Source: Methanobacterium sp. UBA375 (GTDB lineage: Archaea; Methanobacteriota; Methanobacteria; Methanobacteriales; Methanobacteriaceae). Taken from it: a stretch of DNA of 31,541 nt. Position 1 is the stretch's first letter. Each line of letters opens with the position of its first letter. This document shows positions 15,179 to 21,440 of the stretch, in pieces. Both the position numbers and the translations under genes were made by a program. The DNA is taken from positions 1 through 31,541 of the forward strand of contig DAGC01000009.1 of assembly GCA_002495625.1 (NCBI GenBank), in the 5' to 3' direction. The notes under the pieces are model-generated. The model did not search any database. It was not told the DNA's origin and saw only the letters and a list, made by a program, of their open reading frames with translations.

Positions 15179-15673
15179 TCAGGATTTTTTCATTTTGACT
15201 ACTTTAATTCCGGGTAACTTTTTACCTGCCACTTCTTTCAGTCTTTGATTTTCTGCAGGGAAATAATATTCCCCATAAACAGTGACAACATCCTTTTCCT
15301 TAAACGGGAGAACATTAGGATAAGACAGAATTAAATAAACCCCATTTGATAGTCCCTGCACACTAAGCGCGATATCTGTTCTTGCCCCGCTTTCTTCTAT
15401 AACTTCCACTTTACCTGTAATTTGTCCAGTTATCTGTACTTTTTCTCCAATAAAAGCTTCAGGAGTACGTTGCACAAGAGATAAATTCAATTTAGTATAT
15501 GAATAATTGTATGTGTCGATATCATTATTCATAGGGGCATAATCATCTTCTGATCTTTCCCTGTAGATCCCAATATATTTCATATCACCATTACGAAGTT
15601 GCAGGAATAAATGGGACAAAATTATCCCTGGTATCAATAAGAGATCCCACATTTCATCATATAAAAATAACAT
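15179..15673 (-). CDS. Membrane-anchored small beta-domain protein, unknown
   Basis: 164 residues. A hydrophobic N-terminal segment (LLLIPGIILSHLFLQL, about 11-26) could anchor it. The C-terminal half (about 75-160) is a beta-rich domain with IGEKVQITGQITGKVEVIEE and VVTVYGEYYFPAEN, a pattern that recalls OB-fold-like domains found in bacterial and archaeal extracytoplasmic proteins. The assignment is by eye and unsure. Its start overlaps the end of the preceding membrane-protein gene by 17 bases, so the two are likely a coupled pair that work together at the membrane. Base composition is AT-richer than the neighbours. Confidence 0.6.
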   Translation of the reverse strand: MLFLYDEMWDLLLIPGIILSHLFLQLRNGDMKYIGIYRERSEDDYAPMNNDIDTYNYSYTKLNLSLVQRTPEAFIGEKVQITGQITGKVEVIEESGARTDIALSVQGLSNGVYLILSYPNVLPFKEKDVVTVYGEYYFPAENQRLKEVAGKKLPGIKVVKMKKS

Positions 15674-16304
15674 GAATATTTCTCATGAAAACAGCCAGTG
15701 TATATTGAAATAAAATAACAGCTACCATCAACGTGAGATAATTAAACGACATCTTAATCTTGTTGATTTCAAGATAATAACCATAAATTACCATCATAAT
15801 CCCTATTGGACAAAAATATAAGGCTAAAAAAGATTTAAAAAGGAAAAAGATGATTAAACAGGCAAAAATCACAATTATCCCCAATAACACCAAAACAATC
15901 TGTTTCCAATTCCATGTAACTCCACTTATAACATTTTTACTGTCTTTTTTATCCTTATTAAAGGAAAAAAGGGGGATATTAAAAAATTCACCTATTAAAT
16001 TTATTGTAAACAATGAAACAGCAATTAACATTAAATAAAAAATCATTGTCATGTAAACTTGATTGAAAAAATAAATATAAATTAAAATGCCCCATTGAAG
16101 AACATTAACACCACAAAACCCAACATAAGCAATCTTATTTTCTGTAATCTTTTGATCTGCAATATATACACCACAAAACATTAAAACCAAACCCAAACTA
16201 ACCCAAAAAAGATCTAAAGGAGAACTAGATTGAATAAAATAAAACAAGAAAATGATACTCAAAGATAGTCCAATAACTACCACAAATATCCTTACATTAT
16301 CCAT
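15657..16304 (-). CDS. Polytopic membrane protein, unknown
   Basis: About 215 residues from the preferred ATG at 16304 (MDNVRIF), which has GTGGT about six bases upstream. Longer starts would overlap the flavoprotein gene that stops at 16354. Seven or so hydrophobic segments can be seen, among them VVVIGLSLSIIFLFYFI, FWVSLGLVLMFCGVYIA, MIFYLMLIAVSLFTINLI, LVLLGIIVIFACLIIFFLF and LTLMVAVILFQYTLAVF. A hydrophilic loop of about 15 residues (NKDKKDSKNVISG) sits in the middle. No transport or enzyme motif is recognised. It is very AT-rich and shares a transcript with the overlapping gene downstream, which suggests a two-component membrane unit acquired together. Confidence 0.65.
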   Translation of the reverse strand: MDNVRIFVVVIGLSLSIIFLFYFIQSSSPLDLFWVSLGLVLMFCGVYIADQKITENKIAYVGFCGVNVLQWGILIYIYFFNQVYMTMIFYLMLIAVSLFTINLIGEFFNIPLFSFNKDKKDSKNVISGVTWNWKQIVLVLLGIIVIFACLIIFFLFKSFLALYFCPIGIMMVIYGYYLEINKIKMSFNYLTLMVAVILFQYTLAVFMRNIHVIFI

Positions 16305-16353
16305 ATAATACCACATTTGAAATTTTAGTTTATTGGAATATAGATTCCCTGAT

Positions 16354-16941
16354 CTAAAATAATGAGTTGACGGTTGTTCTAACATCCTCCAACCATTTTT
16401 CCCTTTCCTCTATAGTGCTGATTACCATTACTCCATAATTTTTCCGGTGAAAGGCTTCCACACCGCAAAGTCCGAAGATACAATTCTTCCACAGGGTCTC
16501 CAGGGGATCTCCAAAGACATCCATCTCCCTTTCACGTGGAGTGTCGGATGTGTTGAAAACTAGTGCTTGAGTAGCATTTAAAAGACCTACCGGTACTCCT
16601 TCACCCTGATCTCCTTCCACAAATTTATAGGCTATTCCCGCCCTTATCACCCGATCGATCCACCCCTTTAAAATAGCAGGGGGCTGGCCCCACCAGTTGG
16701 GGTGGACTATGACGATTCCCTGGGCAGCCTCCAGTTCCTGACAGTGCTTCTCTATCTCCGAATTGAGTTCTGCATCCCGGGGGATTTCATCATAAGGGAG
16801 TATGGCATCGAACTTTTCCTGATAAAGATCATGGAAAATAACTCTATGTCCTTTATTTTTAAGAGCATCTATAGTTGTTTCAGCTATGGCGTGATTGAAA
16901 CTTCCATGTCTAGGATGGGCTAATATGACAAGTATATCCAT
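16354..16941 (-). CDS. NAD(P)H quinone oxidoreductase-like flavoprotein
   Basis: 195 residues of the flavodoxin-like fold, NQO1/MdaB/KefF group. The phosphate loop is ILVILAHPRHGSFNHAIAE, and the FMN/FAD ring-binding strand is VIVHPNWWGQPPAILKGWIDRV, both typical of this group; later FNTSDTPREREMDVFGDPLE is also characteristic. Such enzymes transfer two electrons from NAD(P)H to quinones or other acceptors. A methanogen of this order lacks ordinary quinones, so the natural acceptor is unknown. GGGGT lies about nine bases before the ATG and a CCCTATAAT box at 16985-16993 is a plausible promoter. It may be co-transcribed with the two AT-rich genes downstream. Confidence 0.9.
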   Translation of the reverse strand: MDILVILAHPRHGSFNHAIAETTIDALKNKGHRVIFHDLYQEKFDAILPYDEIPRDAELNSEIEKHCQELEAAQGIVIVHPNWWGQPPAILKGWIDRVIRAGIAYKFVEGDQGEGVPVGLLNATQALVFNTSDTPREREMDVFGDPLETLWKNCIFGLCGVEAFHRKNYGVMVISTIEEREKWLEDVRTTVNSLF

Positions 16942-16984
16942 GTTTTTTCTACCCCTAATAGTGCTTGTAATTTTAATTTTTTCA

Positions 16985-16993
16985 ATTATAGGG
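16985..16993 (-). promoter_or_regulatory. TATA-like box of the quinone-reductase-like gene
   Basis: Reads CCCTATAAT on the minus strand, about 45 bases before the ATG at 16941; a start near 16965 would give a leader of about 25 bases carrying GGGGT. Confidence 0.35.
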
Positions 16994-17022
16994 TATCGTA
17001 GAATTAGATAATTAACTTTTAA

Positions 17023-17041
17023 TAAAAAAAATGGAAAAAAA
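17023..17041 (-). terminator. Oligo-T terminator after glutamate decarboxylase
   Basis: Two T runs on the minus strand (7 and 8 T, separated by CCA) lie 26 bases after the stop codon of the decarboxylase gene. They have the usual archaeal terminator form. Confidence 0.45.
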
Positions 17042-17066
17042 GGAGATATATTCTATATAAAATATT

Positions 17067-18461
17067 TCAATAGAGTAAAGTTGGATTTTCCCTTAAATCT
17101 TTGTTATTTTCTGATTCCAGTCCCTTACATGCTGTTGTAATGTCATCTAGGAAACATTCCACCATATCCCTGCCGAAGTTCTCCTTGACCACCATCCGGA
17201 GGACTGCGATGTCGTCGGCATTTGCTGGTAGGGTGTACGCTGGTACTATCCAGCCCTTCTCCCTGAGCTTATCCGATAACTGGAAGACTGTGAAATTTAC
17301 GTCCTTCAATTTAACCGTGACCAGGGGGAAAATGAGGCCCTGGTTTATAACTTCAAATTTCCCGGTTTCTTCGAGTTTTCCTGCCATGTACCTCGTGTTT
17401 TCAATCATGTTGTCCATGATATCCTTATAACCATTGAAACCTAAGCGGATGAGGTTGTAGTACTGTGCTATTATGGTGTTACTTGCCTTGGAGAAGTTAA
17501 GTGAATAGTTACTCATATTACCTCCCAGGTAGTTTATGTTGAAAATCAAGTCCTGTGGTATGTCTGTCCTGTCCTTAAATACCACCCAACCCACACCAGG
17601 ATAAACCAGTCCGTATTTATGTCCAGATACATTTATAGACCTCACCTGTTCTAACCTGAAATCCCACATTAGGTCGGGGTACAGGAAGGGGACGATGAAA
17701 CCTCCACTTGCACCGTCGGCATGTATGGGTATATCCCATCCTTTCTCTTCTTTGATCTCCAATAATAAATCGTTAATCTCCTTTACCGGGTCCATCTGTC
17801 CTGTGAAAGTGGTACCCACGACCACGCCTACGGCTATGGTATTTTCATCCACTTCACTGGCCACGTCCTCTGCGGTGATGGTGTACAGGTCCTCCTGGAG
17901 TGGTATCAGTTTCAATTCGACGTCGAAGTATTTGGCGAACTTCTCCCATACTGTGTGGACATCGGCACCCATGACTATGTTTGGGTTTTCAATGGACTTA
18001 CCCTCTGCTTTCCTACGCTCCCTCCACTTCCATTTATGGGCCAGGAGTGCCAGCATTATGGCCTCTGATGATCCGATGGTGGCAGTGCCTAAAGATTGGC
18101 AGTCTTCAGGGGCGTTGAATAGTCTGGCTAATATGTTAACTACCCTTTCTTCTATCTTCTGGGTTTGAGGGTATTCGTCGTTGTCCACGTAGTTTTTATC
18201 CACAGATTCCATTATCAGCTTATCTGCCTCGGGTTCCATCCAGGTGGTGACGAAGCTTGCCAGGTTAAGGGCAGGGTTGCCGTCCAGGTTCAGCTCGTCA
18301 TGTATCAACTGGTAGGCGGCCTGTGCAGGCATGCCGTCCTGTGGTATTTCAAATTTAGGTATACTATCCTTAAAATATCGACTCCCATAAGCCGTGGTAA
18401 CAGTACTGTGCTCTTTTCCAGATTTCTCCAGTTTCTTAATATCTTTTTTTCCAGATAACAT
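17067..18461 (-). CDS. gadB: Glutamate decarboxylase, PLP-dependent
   Basis: 464 residues, the normal length of bacterial and plant GadB, which converts glutamate to GABA and CO2 while consuming a proton. The PLP-binding lysine is K282 in SINVSGHKYGLVYPGVGW. HADGASGGF (247-255) gives the PLP-pyridine aspartate, GTATIGSSEAIMLA (125-138) the phosphate site, and GADVHTVWEKFAKYF (165-179) the cofactor-stacking region. It is clearly distinct from the shorter methanogen tyrosine/aspartate decarboxylase MfnA. No glutamate/GABA antiporter is next to it. AGGGGGGAG at 18472-18480 is a strong ribosome binding site and TTATAAATA (18506-18514) the likely TATA box. It is divergent from a TetR gene, but the TetR operators are over 100 bases from its promoter. 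Acquisition from bacteria is plausible. Confidence 0.95.
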   Translation of the reverse strand: MLSGKKDIKKLEKSGKEHSTVTTAYGSRYFKDSIPKFEIPQDGMPAQAAYQLIHDELNLDGNPALNLASFVTTWMEPEADKLIMESVDKNYVDNDEYPQTQKIEERVVNILARLFNAPEDCQSLGTATIGSSEAIMLALLAHKWKWRERRKAEGKSIENPNIVMGADVHTVWEKFAKYFDVELKLIPLQEDLYTITAEDVASEVDENTIAVGVVVGTTFTGQMDPVKEINDLLLEIKEEKGWDIPIHADGASGGFIVPFLYPDLMWDFRLEQVRSINVSGHKYGLVYPGVGWVVFKDRTDIPQDLIFNINYLGGNMSNYSLNFSKASNTIIAQYYNLIRLGFNGYKDIMDNMIENTRYMAGKLEETGKFEVINQGLIFPLVTVKLKDVNFTVFQLSDKLREKGWIVPAYTLPANADDIAVLRMVVKENFGRDMVECFLDDITTACKGLESENNKDLRENPTLLY

Positions 18462-18505
18462 TTGTCTCGCTCTCCCCCCTCTTTTTATCTATTTATTTCT
18501 TGAAA

Positions 18506-18514
18506 TATTTATAA
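18506..18514 (-). promoter_or_regulatory. TATA box of gadB
   Basis: TTATAAATA on the minus strand, 45 bases before the ATG, which predicts a start near 18485 and a leader of about 24 bases holding AGGGGGGAG. Confidence 0.45.
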
Positions 18515-18616
18515 TTAACATCGACTCATTTTTCAGTGCGGTTTGTGTGGATTTTTTTGATGTTAACCTTGGTGTTGTTTGAGGTGTAACCGGGTGTTGT
18601 GATGAACCCCCCACTT

Positions 18617-18634
18617 AACTAACGAACGTTAGTT
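18617..18634 (+). promoter_or_regulatory. Upstream operator palindrome of the TetR gene
   Basis: AACTAACGAACGTTAGTT: perfect 8-base arms (AACTAACG and CGTTAGTT) around a two-base AA centre. It abuts and slightly overlaps the TATA box at 18633-18641. Palindromes of this type with short or no spacing are typical TetR/AcrR-family binding sites, and the adjacent gene encodes such a regulator. Confidence 0.75.
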
Positions 18635-18641
18635 TTATATA
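18633..18641 (+). promoter_or_regulatory. TATA box of the TetR operon
   Basis: TTTTATATA sits between the two palindromes, 48 bases before the TetR ATG. Transcription would start near 18661, which is inside the second palindrome. Confidence 0.6.
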
Positions 18642-18652
18642 CTAAGACAACG

Positions 18653-18666
18653 AACTAACGTTAGTT
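18653..18666 (+). promoter_or_regulatory. Downstream operator palindrome of the TetR gene
   Basis: AACTAACGTTAGTT, a perfect 14-base palindrome with the same arms as the upstream site (no central AA). It covers the predicted start of transcription. Binding to both sites would block TBP/TFB access and RNA polymerase loading. Confidence 0.75.
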
Positions 18667-18688
18667 AATAAAAGTTGGAATTGTAAAC

Positions 18689-19336
18689 ATGACGAATAAA
18701 AACTCAAATTCAAAAACTGGAAACAACCCAGAGAAAACCACTAAAGAGAAAATATTCGATGTATCCCTGGATCTTTTCTCACAGAAAGGTTTCGACGCAG
18801 TTTCAGTGCGTGAAATTGCCCGTGAAGTGGGGATAAGGGAGAGTTCCATATACAATCACTATAAAAGTAAAGAAGCCATTTTAGATGCCATAATGGAGTA
18901 TTTTATGTCTGAACTACAAAGCGGGCCTCCGGAAGAAGAAATGGATAAGTTAATGGAAAAGCCCGAATTATTCTTTGAAGTGGGTGCCCGGGATTTCATT
19001 GAAAGGATGAACACCCCTAACACACAGAAGATATGGAGGCTCATATCTATAGAACTCTACCACAACGAAAAGATAAGGGAATTTTTCAAAAAAGAACTGT
19101 TAGAAGCTCCAATCAATGGTTGGGAGGAGATTTTCACCAAAATGATGGAAAAAAAGGTTATCAAACAGGTGGATCCTAAAGTACTGGCCTATGAGTATTT
19201 CTCATTTGCACTATATCTCTATTTTGAATACTTCGTCTTAAATTACAACGAATCCATGCAAACCTTCATGGAAGTGGCCTGGGACAGAATGGCAGACCAC
19301 GCGGAATTCATTTTAGATTCTATAAAAATCGATTGA
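18689..19336 (+). CDS. TetR/AcrR-family transcriptional regulator
   Basis: 215 residues. The N-terminal helix-turn-helix domain is at about 17-65, with KIFDVSLDLFSQKGFDAVSV as helices 1-2 and VREIAREVGIRESSIYNHYK as the recognition part, followed by SKEAILDAIM. The C-terminal helical domain (about 75-215) is the ligand and dimer region and is not similar to any named regulator I recognise. Two palindromes and a TATA box directly upstream predict autorepression and control of the genes that follow in the same direction. Its ligand may be the substrate or product of that pathway. There is no clear ribosome binding site in the short leader. Confidence 0.93.
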   Translation: MTNKNSNSKTGNNPEKTTKEKIFDVSLDLFSQKGFDAVSVREIAREVGIRESSIYNHYKSKEAILDAIMEYFMSELQSGPPEEEMDKLMEKPELFFEVGARDFIERMNTPNTQKIWRLISIELYHNEKIREFFKKELLEAPINGWEEIFTKMMEKKVIKQVDPKVLAYEYFSFALYLYFEYFVLNYNESMQTFMEVAWDRMADHAEFILDSIKID

Positions 19337-19353
19337 AGTTTTAAGTGATAGAA

Positions 19354-20166
19354 ATGACCAGTAAAACTAAAATTTTAACCATAATCGGAAGCCCCAGAAA
19401 GGAGGGCAATAGTTACCAGGCGGCCAAGAAACTGGAAGACATGATGAAAATTAAGGGAGACTATGAGTTTGAATACCTATTCCTTAAAGATATCAACCTT
19501 GAAGCATGTAAAGGCTGTTTTAGCTGTTTATCCAAAGGAATTGAATACTGTCCACTGAAAGACGGCCGGAAAATGATACAGGAGAAGATGAGAGAAGCAG
19601 ATGGACTGGTTCTGGTATCCCCTGTATATGTTATGCATGTATCTGCCCTGTTGAAGAACTTCATAGACAGGTTAGCCTACCTCTGCCACCGCCCTGAATA
19701 CCATGGTAAGAAAGCCCTGGTACTCACCACAACTGGAGGTATGGGGATTAAAGAAACACTCAAATACATGAAGATGGTGGTTGACTCAGGGGGTTACGAT
19801 GTTACCAGTCAATGCGGTCTGGTAACTGCTCCCTGGCCACCTACCGATGCTTTAAAGAATAAAAATTCTAACACGCTGGAAAAGGCAGTCGAAAAATTCG
19901 ATAGCTCCCTGAAATCAGATGAGAAGGGAGTCAGTTTCGGAAACTATATGGGATTTAGAATTTTCAAAACAGTGTCAGAAAATGTTAAAGATTACATGCC
20001 CGCCGATTACAAGTTCAATAAAGGCAAGGAATATTATTACCCGGCAAAAATTGGAATCCTCACCAGGATTGCCACTGGATTGATGCTTAAAGTAGTATTT
20101 TTCATGATGCGCGATCTGGGTCCTAGGGACACAAAAAGGGATAACTATTTCACTGAACATGAATAA
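19354..20166 (+). CDS. Iron-sulfur flavoprotein-like NAD(P)H/FMN reductase
   Basis: About 270 residues from the ATG at 19354 (a GTG at 19345 is in frame). The flavodoxin-like core opens with ILTIIGSPRKEGNSYQAA (7-24), binding the FMN phosphate. A compact cysteine motif C52-x2-C55-x2-C58-x7-C66 follows, the arrangement of archaeal iron-sulfur flavoproteins (Isf), which carry FMN and a [4Fe-4S] cluster and shuttle electrons from ferredoxin. VLVSPVYVMHVSALLKNFIDRL is the usual flavin ring-binding segment. A C-terminal extension of about 90 residues with a hydrophobic stretch (GLMLKVVFFMM) is additional and may associate with the membrane. It lies 17 bases after the TetR gene and is probably the redox partner of the enzymes downstream. 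Confidence 0.88.
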   Translation: MTSKTKILTIIGSPRKEGNSYQAAKKLEDMMKIKGDYEFEYLFLKDINLEACKGCFSCLSKGIEYCPLKDGRKMIQEKMREADGLVLVSPVYVMHVSALLKNFIDRLAYLCHRPEYHGKKALVLTTTGGMGIKETLKYMKMVVDSGGYDVTSQCGLVTAPWPPTDALKNKNSNTLEKAVEKFDSSLKSDEKGVSFGNYMGFRIFKTVSENVKDYMPADYKFNKGKEYYYPAKIGILTRIATGLMLKVVFFMMRDLGPRDTKRDNYFTEHE

Positions 20167-20195
20167 TATTAATCAAATTAAATTTCCAGATTTTT

Positions 20196-21440
20196 ATGAC
20201 AGAAAAGCAAATTAAAGTGCTGCTAGTCGGTTACAACGGAGCAAACAACACCGGATCAGAAGCACGGTTACTGGTAATCATAGAAGAGTTAAGGGACATT
20301 TTCAAGGGAAAAGTCCAGATCTCCGTACCCACCCTAAACGAGAAAAATCTACGAAGATACCTTAAAGAGGAACCAGACGTTCACATCGAACCCCTATCTC
20401 CCATCTTCTTCGGGGGAATTAGGAAACTGGTAAAGGAATCTGATCTTGTTTTACTGGCAGAAGGAAGCTGTTACATGGACACCTGGACTTCAGCGTTGCT
20501 CTGGGCCTTTTTATATGCAACCAGATGCGCATATAATGAAGGAATACCTTGCGTAGCTTACGCTGTAGATTCAGGGAATCTTTCCTCCTTTAACCGGTAC
20601 CTGGTGAAAAGGGAGGCCAGTAAAACCCATCTGATAATCACCCGGACAAATAGGGCTGCCCTTGAACTAAAAGAAATTGGCGTAACAGCCCCCATTAAAG
20701 TAACCGCTGATTGTGCCTTCAAATTTATCCCCAATGAAGAAGACGAAAATATACTACAGGAAAACTGGCCTGAAGCTGGAGAAAAGTTAACGGGGCTGGC
20801 GGTGGTTGATTTTAACCTGTGGCCTGTGGTGATCCGTCCCCGGGGTAAAAAAGAGAACCTGTACCGTTGGCCATACTATTTCTCCCGTTCCAAGGCAAGG
20901 AAAAAGAAGAGCGATGAGCTGGCACGTGGATGGGCCAAACAGGCAGATCAAATAATAGAAGAACACGGCCATAAAGTAGCCTTAATCTGTATGGAGGAAG
21001 TGGACGAGCCACTGGCCCGGGACATCCTTGATAAAATGGAAAACTCGGAAGATGCACGCATCTTTTCATCCAGCGAATATAACGCTTCCCAGATGACCCA
21101 TATCCTACGCAGCCTCAATTTACTGGTCACCTCCCGTTACCATGCCGGAGTGTTAGCACTCGAAGCAGCGGTTCCCCAGATTGCTGTAGGTCATGACACC
21201 AGGCTTAAAGGATTCTACCAGGAACTGGGGATTCACAAGGATCATTTACTTGACAGCTGTTCCCCGAATATATGGGAATCCATCCAGCAGAAGGTAGATG
21301 ATTTAGTAAGAAATCCTGACAAACAAAAAGAAACTTTGAAAAAAGGATTCCAGGAACATCTAACCAGATCTTCCATGAATCCAGAACTGTTGAAAACATT
21401 TCTAAAAGAAATAGGATTTACGGACAAATATGACTTCTGA
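20196..21440 (+). CDS. Polysaccharide pyruvyl transferase family protein
   Basis: 414 residues. The N-terminal VGYNGANNTGSEARL (11-25) and the C-terminal LVTSRYHAGVLALEAAVPQIAV motif with the conserved SRYH are the hallmarks of the PF04230 family (CsaB/WcaK-like), which transfers pyruvyl or related groups to cell-surface sugars or glycans. The fold is GT-B like. Although the family name suggests surface-polymer work, here the gene sits between a flavoprotein and an acyl-activating fusion enzyme, so the acceptor may be a lipid-linked sugar. The last four codons overlap the start of the next gene by 11 bases, which indicates translational coupling. The ribosome binding site is weak. Confidence 0.88.
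   Translation: MTEKQIKVLLVGYNGANNTGSEARLLVIIEELRDIFKGKVQISVPTLNEKNLRRYLKEEPDVHIEPLSPIFFGGIRKLVKESDLVLLAEGSCYMDTWTSALLWAFLYATRCAYNEGIPCVAYAVDSGNLSSFNRYLVKREASKTHLIITRTNRAALELKEIGVTAPIKVTADCAFKFIPNEEDENILQENWPEAGEKLTGLAVVDFNLWPVVIRPRGKKENLYRWPYYFSRSKARKKKSDELARGWAKQADQIIEEHGHKVALICMEEVDEPLARDILDKMENSEDARIFSSSEYNASQMTHILRSLNLLVTSRYHAGVLALEAAVPQIAVGHDTRLKGFYQELGIHKDHLLDSCSPNIWESIQQKVDDLVRNPDKQKETLKKGFQEHLTRSSMNPELLKTFLKEIGFTDKYDF

Noticed and set aside
17067..18461. Tyrosine/aspartate decarboxylase MfnA
   Set aside because: Length of 464 residues and the motifs around K282 match GadB; MfnA proteins are shorter and have a different N-terminus.
18462..18688. Shared control of gadB by the TetR operators
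   Set aside because: The palindromes are at 18617-18666, more than 100 bases upstream of the gadB TATA box at 18506-18514; direct TBP blocking at gadB is unlikely from there.
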